A DNA stretch of 21,968 bases from JAFRXK01 sp045603305 (GCA_045603305.1 JAZULV010000085.1:1-21968), one strand, 5' to 3'; positions 7,704-14,426 are shown, numbered from the stretch's first letter. Made by a program: numbers and translations. The notes: generated by a model not told the origin, from the letters alone.

Positions 7704-8333
7704 TTATTCTTCAGGAGCAAGCACCGAGGCACTTATAAACTGCATACGCTTATCCAGTAAGTCTACCATGTCCGCACACTCTTTGAGGTCAATTATCAAA
7801 TCTTCCGGCATCTCACCTTCATATTTGTAGTTAATCTTATGCTCAAGACTTGCCCAGAAATCCATGGCAATAGTTCTAATCTGAATCTCAACCGGAACCT
7901 GAACGCACTTACCGTTGGTGTAAACCGGTATGGTAACTACCATGTGGTAGCTCTTGTATCCATTCGGCTTTGGCTTACTCATATAATCCTTAAGATGTAT
8001 TACAGTCACATCTTCCTGCTGCTTTATCTTCTCGGCTATAACCATGACATCACTCATAAATGAACATATAACTCTTATGCCGGCTACATCAGTCAGATGC
8101 TTATTCACATTCTCTATGTTATCTTCATAACCTAATCTGCGAAGCTTCTCTGCAATACTCTTAGCAGACTTTATTCTGGACTTAACGTGCTCTATTGGAT
8201 TGGTATTATAAAAGCTTTGAAACTCGTCATTTATAATATTAATCTTTGTTTCCATCTTCTTCAGTGCTGAACGGTAAAGGAACATTAATTCTTCCCAGTC
8301 ATGCACCTGCTGATTCTCACAATCTGTTACCAC
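7704..8333 (-). CDS. relQ: Small alarmone synthetase, RelQ-type GTP pyrophosphokinase
   Basis: This 209-aa protein has the RelA/SpoT synthetase core without hydrolase or regulatory domains, the size of RelQ (YjbM). Visible motifs are LTDVAGIRV (metal-binding Asp82), the substrate loop KPKPNGYKSYH (120-130) and VEIQIRT...FWASLEHK (148-166), which includes the catalytic Glu149. It transfers pyrophosphate from ATP to GDP or GTP to make (p)ppGpp. The start is taken as GTG 8333 because AGGGGG lies 8 nt upstream. An in-frame ATG at 8387 would overlap the preceding S1 gene by 35 nt and give 227 aa, longer than the family. With the GTG, the gap to the S1 gene is 19 nt, so translational coupling is likely. 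Confidence 0.9.
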   Translation of the reverse strand: MVTDCENQQVHDWEELMFLYRSALKKMETKINIINDEFQSFYNTNPIEHVKSRIKSAKSIAEKLRRLGYEDNIENVNKHLTDVAGIRVICSFMSDVMVIAEKIKQQEDVTVIHLKDYMSKPKPNGYKSYHMVVTIPVYTNGKCVQVPVEIQIRTIAMDFWASLEHKINYKYEGEMPEDLIIDLKECADMVDLLDKRMQFISASVLAPEE

Positions 8334-8352
8334 CTTATATTCCCCCTGAATA

Positions 8353-9453
8353 TTAGTCAAACTTGAAACCGCCAAGTAATGAACCAAGGCTTGTAGACGC
8401 AGCTGCCTCTTCTACATACTCTGTTGGCAAATCATCGTCTGTCTTTTCTGTCTCGGCCACATCTAAAAGAGCCTTCATACTTAAACTAAGCTTATTATTA
8501 TCAATAGAAATAATCTTAACTGTTACTCTGTCGCCTTCGCTAAGAACTGCTGCCGGAGATTTAAGTCTCTTATCTGAAATCTGTGAAATATGAAGAAGTC
8601 CTGATAAACCGTTGTCAAGCTTAATAAATGCTCCGTACTTTTTAATGGACTCGACTTCACCTTCTACAACAGCACCAACCTCACACTTAGCGATTCTCTT
8701 ATTCTTCTCTTCTGACTCTTTCATAAGAAGAAGTTCCTTCGCTGAAAGCACCAGCTTATTCTCCTCCTTGTCAGCAGTAATAACCTGAACCTCCAGCTCC
8801 TTACCCAGATACTCTTCTAAATCTTCTACAAAGACAGTACTAAGCTTGGACGCAGGAATAAAACCACGCATACCTTCAACCTGAGCAATCGCTCCACCCT
8901 TAACAATGCCGCTAACCTTAACGGTAAGCACAGTTCTATTCACAAGATAATCATTAAGACGCTCCCACATCTCTAAGTCATTAGCTTCTTTTCTTGAAAG
9001 CACTACTCTTCCTTCATTGTCAGAAGTCTCAATTACTGTCGCAGTAATCTCGGAACCAATCACTGCTGCCTCCTTAAGTATGCAGTCCGGATCATTAGAG
9101 AAATTCTCTTTACTGATTACACCGCCTGAGAAATAACCCATATCTATAAGTACTTCCTGTTCATCTACACCAACTATAATGCCCTTAACTACATCGCCCT
9201 CACGAACTCTCTTCATGGAAGCTTCAATCTCGGCTTCATAATCAGCCATAGATTCTGTCGGTTCTGCAACCTCAGGAATCTCTTCAGCTTCTATGACCTC
9301 AGATACTACTTCTTCTGCTGCCGCTGTTAATTCTGCAACAGTTTCCTCTACAGCATCTCCATCTATAGTCTTTACGACGTCTTCCATAGAAATACTCTTA
9401 TCCTCCGGTGCAACTCCTGCAACTATCTCTTCCATGCTTAATTTATCTTCCAT
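8353..9453 (-). CDS. Triple S1-domain RNA-binding protein (ribosomal protein S1-like)
   Basis: This 366-aa protein begins MEDKLSMEEIV with an acidic N-terminal region (1-80). Three S1/OB domains follow, at about 84-154, 171-238 and 258-328. The third is the most typical (GAVVEGEVESIKKYGAFIKLDNGLSGLLHISQIS), and domains 1 and 2 show EVLIDMGYFSGGVI and GMRGFIPASKL. The arrangement resembles the short S1 homologues of Firmicutes more than the six-domain RpsA of proteobacteria. It probably binds mRNA, possibly at the ribosome. GGAGG lies before the ATG at 9453, so 24 codons of upstream open frame are excluded. It is the first gene of the run leading to relQ, with its own promoter at 9535-9563. 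Confidence 0.87.
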   Translation of the reverse strand: MEDKLSMEEIVAGVAPEDKSISMEDVVKTIDGDAVEETVAELTAAAEEVVSEVIEAEEIPEVAEPTESMADYEAEIEASMKRVREGDVVKGIIVGVDEQEVLIDMGYFSGGVISKENFSNDPDCILKEAAVIGSEITATVIETSDNEGRVVLSRKEANDLEMWERLNDYLVNRTVLTVKVSGIVKGGAIAQVEGMRGFIPASKLSTVFVEDLEEYLGKELEVQVITADKEENKLVLSAKELLLMKESEEKNKRIAKCEVGAVVEGEVESIKKYGAFIKLDNGLSGLLHISQISDKRLKSPAAVLSEGDRVTVKIISIDNNKLSLSMKALLDVAETEKTDDDLPTEYVEEAAASTSLGSLLGGFKFD

Positions 9454-9523
9454 AACAAAACCCTCCATTAGTTTATTTGTAATTATTATTATTCGTTCTG
9501 TACATAACAAAACCTTTGTAATC

Positions 9524-9563
9524 ATACTTATTTAAGTATATCACCAAACGCTCCCTCAAACAA
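9524..9563 (-). promoter_or_regulatory. Promoter of the S1-relQ-CPBP-flavodoxin gene run
   Basis: On the minus strand TTGTTT (9558-9563) is 17 bp from TATACT (9535-9540). A perfect palindrome, ATACTTA-TT-TAAGTAT (9524-9539), overlaps the -10 box and start region and could be an operator. The predicted leader is about 75 nt. Confidence 0.6.
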
Positions 9564-9652
9564 CCATGCAAGCCTTTTGTTTCTATTTATTTAAGTTTTA
9601 ATGATAACACAGGCAATTAAAAATTTATTTTCAACTTTTTTATAAAAAAGTG

Positions 9653-9702
9653 TTGACAAATAATTTTAACAGTTTATAATAACAGTAACAGTTACTATTA
9701 TT
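9653..9702 (+). promoter_or_regulatory. perR promoter with overlapping PerR-type operator
   Basis: A consensus TTGACA (9653-9658) and TATAAT (9675-9680) are 16 bp apart. A 25-bp palindrome centred on 9690 (AGTAAC-A-GTTACT core, 9684-9696, extending to 9678-9702 with one mismatched pair) covers the -10 box and start site. Its odd centre fits the inverted-repeat form of Fur/PerR boxes, and its position suits autorepression. Confidence 0.75.
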
Positions 9703-9720
9703 GATTAAGGAGGTGGGGCA

Positions 9721-10113
9721 ATGAAGCAACTAAAGTACAGCCGACAGAGGGAAAGTATTGAAGCATTTTTAAAGACCCGATACGATCACCCTACTGCTGA
9801 CACAGTATATCAGCATGTCAGGGAAGAGTACCCGAACATAAGCTTAGGCACAGTCTATAGAAATCTTTCACTGCTCGCATCTCTTGGCAGACTTCAGATT
9901 ATAAGTTGTGGTGACGGTGTGGAACATTTCGATGCCGATATTTCAAGTCACTATCATTTCAGATGCAACACCTGCGGATGCGTGCTTGATGTACCTCTTA
10001 AGGTTAATCAGGATATTAACGACATGGCAGCCAGACATCTGGATTGTATGGTTACAAAACACAATCTTGTATTTGAAGGATGTTGCAGTAGTTGCAAGGC
10101 CTTAGATAATTAG
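9721..10113 (+). CDS. perR: Peroxide-responsive Fur-family repressor PerR
   Basis: This 130-aa protein has a winged-helix N-terminal half (HPTADTVYQHV, SLGTVYRNLSLL) and a C-terminal dimerisation half. Zinc ligands are C82/C85 and C122/C125. The regulatory metal residues of Bacillus PerR all have counterparts: H23, D71, H77, H79 and D90. Asp at position 90, where Fur proteins carry Glu, favours PerR over Fur or Zur. With Fe2+ bound, PerR represses its targets; H2O2 oxidises a metal-ligand histidine and releases DNA. GGAGG precedes the ATG. Downstream rubrerythrin and rubredoxin genes, and palindromes before perR and rubrerythrin, fit an autoregulated peroxide operon. Confidence 0.9.
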   Translation: MKQLKYSRQRESIEAFLKTRYDHPTADTVYQHVREEYPNISLGTVYRNLSLLASLGRLQIISCGDGVEHFDADISSHYHFRCNTCGCVLDVPLKVNQDINDMAARHLDCMVTKHNLVFEGCCSSCKALDN

Positions 10114-10127
10114 TAATTGAATTACTA
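10111..10127 (+). promoter_or_regulatory. Second PerR-type palindrome, before rubrerythrin
   Basis: TAGTAATT-G-AATTACTA is a perfect 8-1-8 inverted repeat that begins at the perR stop codon. It shares the AGTAA...TTACT halves and odd centre of the perR operator. It lies 58 bp before the rubrerythrin start. No strong promoter is obvious between, so it may control an internal promoter or be coincidental. Confidence 0.5.
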
Positions 10128-10184
10128 CAAAGATATTGAAGCATAAGCTTCGAAAAATAAATATATATAAAGGAGATTATTATT

Positions 10185-10727
10185 ATGAAGAAATTTGTAT
10201 GTTCAGTATGTGGTTATGTTCATGAAGGAGATGCTGCACCGGCTCAGTGTCCACAGTGTAAGGTAGGTGCTGATAAGTTCAAGGAGCAGTCAGGTGAAAG
10301 AACATGGGCTGCAGAGCACGTTGTAGGCGTTGCTAAGGGTGTTAGCGAAGATATTATCGCAGACCTCCGTGCAAACTTTGAGGGCGAGTGTTCAGAGGTT
10401 GGTATGTACCTTGCAATGGCCAGAGTAGCTCACAGAGAAGGTTATCCTGAGATCGGTCTTTACTGGGAGAAGGCTGCATGGGAAGAGGCTGAACATGCTG
10501 CTAAGTTTGCAGAGCTTCTTGGTGAAGTTGTTACTGACAGCACAAAGAAGAACCTTGAGGTGCGTATAGACGCCGAGAATGGTGCTACAGCAGGTAAGTT
10601 TGACCTTGCAAAGCGTGCTAAGGAGCAGAACCTTGACGCTATCCATGACACAGTACATGAGATGGCTAGAGACGAAGCTAGACATGGTAAGGCATTTGAA
10701 GGTCTTCTTAAGAGATATTTCAGCTAA
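10185..10727 (+). CDS. rbr: Reverse rubrerythrin (NADH-linked peroxidase type)
   Basis: This 180-aa protein has an N-terminal rubredoxin domain (C6-x2-C9 and C22-x2-C25, about 1-35), then a ferritin-like di-iron domain with FEGECSEVGMY, WEEAEHA, ENGAT and HEMARDEARH Glu/His ligands. The domain order is opposite to classical rubrerythrin and matches the reverse rubrerythrins of clostridia, which reduce H2O2 (and O2) to water with electrons from NADH through a reductase and rubredoxin. AAGGAG lies 10-11 nt before the ATG. It follows perR and shares the strand with the rubredoxin at 11134, its likely electron donor. The gene is high in GAA/GAG and AAG codons, as expected for a strongly expressed protein. 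Confidence 0.93.
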   Translation: MKKFVCSVCGYVHEGDAAPAQCPQCKVGADKFKEQSGERTWAAEHVVGVAKGVSEDIIADLRANFEGECSEVGMYLAMARVAHREGYPEIGLYWEKAAWEEAEHAAKFAELLGEVVTDSTKKNLEVRIDAENGATAGKFDLAKRAKEQNLDAIHDTVHEMARDEARHGKAFEGLLKRYFS

Positions 10728-10759
10728 TTACCCAGTGCAAATTTACAGAGGAATTACAA

Positions 10760-11101
10760 ATGAAAAACGTTGATATATACAAACAATATTTTTCCGCAGA
10801 ATGCACATTTAACGGTGTAAAGCGCCGTGGAGCTGTAGTGTGGCTGAACGCCGAAAGCGACAGCGGAATCATCCGTTACGAGGTTGGCGTAACCTTCTTC
10901 CCACACAGGGACGATGAAGATTTCGGCATAAGCTACGATGCATGTGTTCTGAAAGAAGTACACCGCTCCAAAGGACGTCGCTCCAAGAAAAGAGATGAAC
11001 AGTATCTGGCACAAGTGAGAACAGTCGCAGATGAAATTGCCCTTTCACTTGAAGGCACTATTCATTGGGACCAGCCGCTTGGTGAAGCACAGTATGGTTA
11101 A
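10760..11101 (+). CDS. Unrecognised 113-aa protein in the PerR operon
   Basis: The gene lies 32 nt after rubrerythrin and 32 nt before rubredoxin. GAGG sits about 8 nt before the ATG, and the codon pattern looks coding. The protein has no signal peptide or membrane segment. Visible features are NGVKRRGAVVWLNAESDSG and an acidic, aromatic stretch FFPHRDDEDFGISYD. A very basic KGRRSKKRDEQYL segment follows, then a helical tail ending WDQPLGEAQYG. It has two Cys residues that do not form a CxxC pair. It is not superoxide reductase: the HxHxxW and CxxH iron-site pattern is missing. A role in peroxide defence or redox-enzyme assembly is inferred only from its neighbours. Confidence 0.75.
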   Translation: MKNVDIYKQYFSAECTFNGVKRRGAVVWLNAESDSGIIRYEVGVTFFPHRDDEDFGISYDACVLKEVHRSKGRRSKKRDEQYLAQVRTVADEIALSLEGTIHWDQPLGEAQYG

Positions 11102-11133
11102 TTTTACTTAAATAAATATTATGGAGGTTTGTT

Positions 11134-11289
11134 ATGGATAAATACATTTGCCCATGTGGTTACGAATATGATCCTACTGTAGGCGACCCTGATAACGGAA
11201 TCCCTGCAGGTACACCTTGGGAAGAAGTTGCAGAAGACTGGGAGTGCCCATGGTGTGGTTTAGGAAAGGATGCTTTTGAGAAGCAGTAA
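11134..11289 (+). CDS. Rubredoxin with a C-x-C first knuckle
   Basis: This 51-aa protein starts MDKYICPCGYEYDPTVGDPD and ends ECPWCGLGKDAFEKQ. It has the rubredoxin core GYxYDPxxGDPDNGIPAGTPW and the second iron knuckle C-P-W-C-G. The first knuckle reads C6-P-C8-G, where rubredoxins normally have C-x-x-C-G, so one residue is missing. The reading frame is intact, so this is an in-frame deletion, not a frameshift. The protein should carry one Fe(SCys)4 centre and pass electrons to rubrerythrin. GGAGG lies 6 nt before the ATG. It is the last gene of the operon before a strong terminator. Confidence 0.9.
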   Translation: MDKYICPCGYEYDPTVGDPDNGIPAGTPWEEVAEDWECPWCGLGKDAFEKQ

Positions 11290-11301
11290 TCAGACTTTTT
11301 T

Positions 11302-11334
11302 AAGATGGAGCGGACTATACTGCTCCATCTTTTT
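11302..11334 (+). terminator. Terminator of the perR-rubredoxin operon
   Basis: AAGATGGAGC (11302-11311) pairs with GCTCCATCTT (11322-11331), followed by T residues to 11334. It begins 12 nt after the rubredoxin stop. Confidence 0.92.
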
Positions 11335-11421
11335 ATATAATACAGATTATAATATATATGACTAATTTACTTGTTTTTACTACCCGTATATATTATAATA
11401 TATATATTAGTATCAGTATTC

Positions 11422-11470
11422 GCATTCTTGTAAAACGTTTTATGTATAATATTTTCGTAGTTTTACGAAA
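11422..11470 (+). promoter_or_regulatory. Promoter/operator region of the SDR gene
   Basis: TATAAT (11445-11450) is a good -10 box, but no convincing -35 lies 16-18 bp upstream. A perfect palindrome, TAAAACGTTTTA (11431-11442), occupies the spacer, and a second dyad, TTTCGTA-gttt-TACGAAA (11453-11470), covers the start site. The first resembles a LacI-type site. Upstream, 11340-11420 is AT-rich and contains repeated ATTATAATATATA. AGGAGG at 11479-11484 precedes the gene. Confidence 0.5.
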
Positions 11471-11492
11471 TTAAAATAAGGAGGGTAACATT

Positions 11493-12293
11493 ATGGGTTT
11501 TTTAACAAATAAGACAGTACTTATCACTGGCGGCGGCAGAGCTGTACTGTCCAATGGCAAAGCAGGCTCTATCGGCTATGGTATTGCTACTGCATATGCT
11601 AAAGAAGGTGCTAACATTGTTATCACCGGCCGTAATCTTCAGAAGCTTGAAGATGCAAAAGAGGAACTTGAGCGTCTTTATGGTGTGAAGGTTCTTCCTG
11701 TTCAGGCAGACATTTCTGCAGGTGCAGACAATGCCGCTATCGCCGCATCAGTAGTAGAACAGGCTGTAGCCGCCTTTGGTGGTATTGATGTTCTTATTAA
11801 CAATGCACAGGCTTCTGCTTCCGGTGTAACCTTAGCACAGCATACCACTGACCAGTTTAACTTAGCAGTATACTCAGGACTCTATGCCGCATTCCATTAT
11901 ATGCAGGCATGCTACCCATATCTTGCTAAAGCTCAGGGCAGTGTTATCAACTTTGCTTCCGGAGCCGGACTTTTTGGTAATTTTGGTCAGTGTGCTTACG
12001 CAGCTGCAAAGGAAGGTATCCGTGGATTAACCCGTGTTGCTGCTACTGAATGGAGCAAGGACGGTATCAATGTAAATGTAATTTGTCCTCTTGCATGGAC
12101 TGCTCAGTTAGAGAACTTCAAGAACGCTTATCCGGATGCTTTCGATAAAAATGTTCATACTCCGCCAATGGGCTTTTTCGGTGACCCGGAGGAGCATATC
12201 GGAAGGGTATGTGTTCAGCTTGCCCATCCTGACTTCAAGTACATGACCGGTGAGACCCTTACATTAGAGGGTGGTTTAGGAATGCGTCCATAA
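11493..12293 (+). CDS. Short-chain dehydrogenase/reductase (SDR)
   Basis: This 266-aa classical SDR has the catalytic Ser156, Tyr169 and Lys173 (SGAG...YAAAK), the NNA motif at 103-105, and a typical C-terminal end, YMTGETLTLEGGLG. The coenzyme loop is unusual: the usual TGxxxGIG is stretched to TGGG, about nine extra residues, then GSIGYG (12-30). TGRN near residue 45-48, with Arg after the second strand, may favour NADP(H), but this is uncertain. Relatives include 3-oxoacyl-ACP reductases and hydroxysteroid or sugar-alcohol dehydrogenases; the substrate cannot be read from the sequence. AGGAGG lies 8 nt before the ATG. It appears monocistronic. Confidence 0.85.
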   Translation: MGFLTNKTVLITGGGRAVLSNGKAGSIGYGIATAYAKEGANIVITGRNLQKLEDAKEELERLYGVKVLPVQADISAGADNAAIAASVVEQAVAAFGGIDVLINNAQASASGVTLAQHTTDQFNLAVYSGLYAAFHYMQACYPYLAKAQGSVINFASGAGLFGNFGQCAYAAAKEGIRGLTRVAATEWSKDGINVNVICPLAWTAQLENFKNAYPDAFDKNVHTPPMGFFGDPEEHIGRVCVQLAHPDFKYMTGETLTLEGGLGMRP

Positions 12294-12345
12294 ATTGCTA
12301 TTACCAGCATTTAAAATTAAATCAAATTAAATATGTGTATAAAAA

Positions 12346-12382
12346 CAACACCTCTTAAACAAATACTGTTCAAGAGGTGTTG
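12346..12382 (-). terminator. Terminator between convergent genes
   Basis: CAACACCTCTT (12346-12356) pairs perfectly with AAGAGGTGTTG (12372-12382). The T tail is on the minus strand (complement of 12341-12345), which suits the membrane-protein gene ending at 12449. On the plus strand the tail is poor, but it may also stop SDR transcription. Confidence 0.75.
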
Positions 12383-12448
12383 CATTATGTTTAACACTTA
12401 AAATACAAATTATTAATTTATTGAAACCACACCGGATATAACATTATA

Positions 12449-13117
12449 TTATAAATTGAAACGATATTCATCCAATGACTCTTCTTCAATCGGCTTATAC
12501 TTTCCGTAATTTCTAAACAACTTTGCTGTCTCGTAAAGATATACTAACTTCATAATACTAACTATTATAGCACCTAAAGCAGCTACCAGCAAAACAATTA
12601 GTCCTATAAACGGTAAAAAAGCAACAATAAATGGTGCACAAAATGTCGCAATTATCATTCCGATATACCATTTCCAGAGTCTCTCCCATCTGTCTGCCAT
12701 TTCTTCATTAATATTACGTACTTCTTCTTCATGTCCTACATATTCATTGTATTCTCCAACCAAACCTACAATTATCAGTGGTATGGAAATTATTAATGCA
12801 CCTACTGAATCTTCATTACCTCCTGAAACAATAGATACAATTGTATCTACAACACCTGATATTATACAACATATTCCTGCTGTACGATAATGCTCATTCT
12901 CTGTGGACATTTTTAAAAGAACAACACCATACACAATAACACAGATAATATTTATAATCTCACCAAACAAATATAAAGGTGGCGCTATCTCAGCAATACT
13001 ATCTATTGTAAAAATTCCTGCAATTGTTGATGGAACAAACAACCAGAATAAAATCCAAATCCATTTTCCAAGATCATCTGCTCTTCTACTAACTTCATTC
13101 TTATCAATTTCTATCAT
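12449..13117 (-). CDS. Polytopic membrane protein of unknown function
   Basis: This 222-aa protein starts MIEIDKNEVSRRADDLGKW. It has about six hydrophobic segments in two groups (about 21-40, 45-67, 77-94, 100-118, then 151-173 and 176-200), with a charged cytoplasmic-type loop between groups (EEEVRNINEEMADRWERLWKW). The C-terminal tail is acidic (PIEEESLDEYRFNL). No family is recognised. The ATG at 13117 is chosen because GGAGG lies 8 nt upstream; an in-frame ATG at 13138 has no ribosome site. It is divergent from a membrane-anchored MerR regulator, so it may be that regulator's target, but only position supports this. Confidence 0.75.
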   Translation of the reverse strand: MIEIDKNEVSRRADDLGKWIWILFWLFVPSTIAGIFTIDSIAEIAPPLYLFGEIINIICVIVYGVVLLKMSTENEHYRTAGICCIISGVVDTIVSIVSGGNEDSVGALIISIPLIIVGLVGEYNEYVGHEEEVRNINEEMADRWERLWKWYIGMIIATFCAPFIVAFLPFIGLIVLLVAALGAIIVSIMKLVYLYETAKLFRNYGKYKPIEEESLDEYRFNL

Positions 13118-13163
13118 TTCATACTCCTCCATAAACATTTTTCATTTGTTCTCATTATGAATT

Positions 13164-13226
13164 CGGAGCACTGACATAAACCTCCTGCTCCGCATTTAAT
13201 TATACTTCACATACAACTTTTGTCAA
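13164..13226 (-). promoter_or_regulatory. Consensus promoter with a 5'-terminal leader hairpin
   Basis: On the minus strand a perfect TTGACA (13221-13226) and TATAAT (13199-13204) are 16 bp apart. The predicted start, near 13192, falls at the first base of a perfect 7-bp hairpin, CGGAGCA/TGCTCCG (13164-13170 and 13186-13192). The hairpin loop contains AGGAGG and an ATG that could open an 11-codon frame before the real gene. It may stabilise the 5' end or regulate translation. Confidence 0.6.
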
Positions 13227-13277
13227 CAATTAATGTAAGCTGTCTCCAAACATATTATCAATCTTATTTGTTAATTC

Positions 13278-13306
13278 TTTACTAACTAATATATATCTGA
13301 TATAAT
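13278..13306 (+). promoter_or_regulatory. Upstream promoter of the MerR-family gene
   Basis: TTTACT (13278-13283) is 17 bp from a consensus TATAAT (13301-13306). Transcription from here would read into the MerR gene with a leader of about 115 nt. Confidence 0.55.
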
Positions 13307-13358
13307 TCAAATAAGAGATATTTTATAGAAAAGTACATTTTATTAATATTTTTTCAAC

Positions 13359-13395
13359 AAACTATTGACCTTTCACCCACTGCATAGTTTATATT
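13359..13395 (+). promoter_or_regulatory. MerR-type promoter with 19-bp spacer
   Basis: TTGACC (13365-13370) and TATATT (13390-13395) are 19 bp apart, the overlong spacing typical of promoters that MerR-family activators untwist. An inverted repeat, AAACTAT (13359-13365) and ATAGTTT (13384-13390), brackets the spacer and could be the operator. It lies 33 bp before the MerR start codon and suggests autoregulation. Confidence 0.55.
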
Positions 13396-13427
13396 TACCC
13401 CAGAAACCAAACTTAAGGAGACCAACT

Positions 13428-14339
13428 ATGAATATCAAACAAGCAGAATTACTCTCAGGTATATCAAAACGTAACATTCGTTTCTACGAACAGGAAGGAC
13501 TTATTTCTCCTACCCGTAATCAGGAAAATGATTATCGCGAATATTCCGAAGAAGATATTAACATCTTAAAACTAATTCGCGCTCTGCGCATGATTGATAT
13601 GCCACTGGAACAAATCAAGGATGTTATCGGCGGACAAACCGCGCTTAAAGATGCCGCCCAGGAACAAAAAAATAAACTAAAGCTGCAAATTGAGCAGTTA
13701 GAAGGTGCAATACGTTTTTGCGAAGAATTCGGAACTCATGGCGATATAAATAATATTAACATTGATGAAGTATTATCCAGAATGGATTCTCCGGAGAACA
13801 AGAAGGAGTTGTTCTGGCAGTGGGTTAATGATTACCAAAAGGTCGCTACTGCTGAACATGAAAAAGTATTTTCCTTTATACCCGATGACCCTGTTACTAC
13901 TCCTTCTGAGTTCACTCTTGCATTACTCAAATACGCTGAAAACAATGAACTCAATATATATATCACTAAAGAAGGAATGTATCCAAAGTTTACACTTAAC
14001 GGTATAGAATATACTGCTAAGCGTTTTTATACCTCAATTGGTTACAAGATTAAAGTGCCTGTTGTCGGCATCAGATGTGAGGCTGTTCATCCTGAAGATT
14101 TCGAGCCGGATGTACCAGAAAAGCAAAAGAAACTATTTAAGTTCTTCCATCACAACTGGATTACCATACTGCTAACTGTTATTATTCTGGTTGTTGGTAT
14201 AATCGGCAGTCTAAATGGTTGGATGAACACACTGGAATATTGGATAGTTTTACTTGCAATTCCTGTTTTGATCAGTATAATGCAATACTTTCATTCATAT
14301 TTTGGATATCGTGAATACGAAAAAAAGAAACAACACTAA
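13428..14339 (+). CDS. Membrane-anchored MerR-family transcriptional regulator
   Basis: This 303-aa protein has a MerR winged helix-turn-helix at 1-70 (IKQAELLSGISKRNIRFYEQEGLISPTR, then YREYSEEDINILKLIRALR). A coiled-coil dimerisation helix follows (about 72-103), then a long central region (105-240). Two hydrophobic segments lie near the C-terminus (about 244-262 and 270-290), followed by a basic tail. Typical MerR proteins are soluble and about 110-280 aa, so a membrane anchor is unusual; it suggests sensing of a membrane-associated signal. No Cys-rich metal motif is seen. The ATG at 13428 has AAGGAG 7 nt upstream; the longer frame from TTG 13365 would begin inside the promoter. The divergent neighbour is also a membrane protein. 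Confidence 0.83.
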   Translation: MNIKQAELLSGISKRNIRFYEQEGLISPTRNQENDYREYSEEDINILKLIRALRMIDMPLEQIKDVIGGQTALKDAAQEQKNKLKLQIEQLEGAIRFCEEFGTHGDINNINIDEVLSRMDSPENKKELFWQWVNDYQKVATAEHEKVFSFIPDDPVTTPSEFTLALLKYAENNELNIYITKEGMYPKFTLNGIEYTAKRFYTSIGYKIKVPVVGIRCEAVHPEDFEPDVPEKQKKLFKFFHHNWITILLTVIILVVGIIGSLNGWMNTLEYWIVLLAIPVLISIMQYFHSYFGYREYEKKKQH

Positions 14340-14374
14340 ATTAGCAACGATATTTGCATCTTTTATTTATTACC

Positions 14375-14426
14375 GTGATTGCAATCACTAATTATACGTT
14401 CACAAACTTAATTTTTATGCTATACT
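14375..14426 (+). promoter_or_regulatory. Promoter of the DIP1984-family gene with upstream palindrome
   Basis: TTCACA (14399-14404) is 16 bp from TATACT (14421-14426), which has an extended TG at 14418-14419. A perfect 14-bp palindrome, GTGATTGCAATCAC (14375-14388), ends 10 bp upstream of the -35 box, a position typical for an activator site. It has no loop or T tail, so it is not a terminator. The region 14340-14525 contains no other gene. Confidence 0.55.

Noticed and set aside
10138..10155. Hairpin GAAGC-ATAA-GCTTC before rubrerythrin as a terminator
   Set aside because: Stem is only 5 bp and is followed by an A-rich, not T-rich, tract on the plus strand.
10392..10685. Minus-strand open frames across rubrerythrin
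   Set aside because: They are shadows of a well-conserved plus-strand gene and lack ribosome sites.
13365..13427. 21-residue N-terminal extension of the MerR protein
   Set aside because: It would start at a TTG within the -35 box, and the ATG at 13428 has a strong AAGGAG site and begins the HTH in the normal place.
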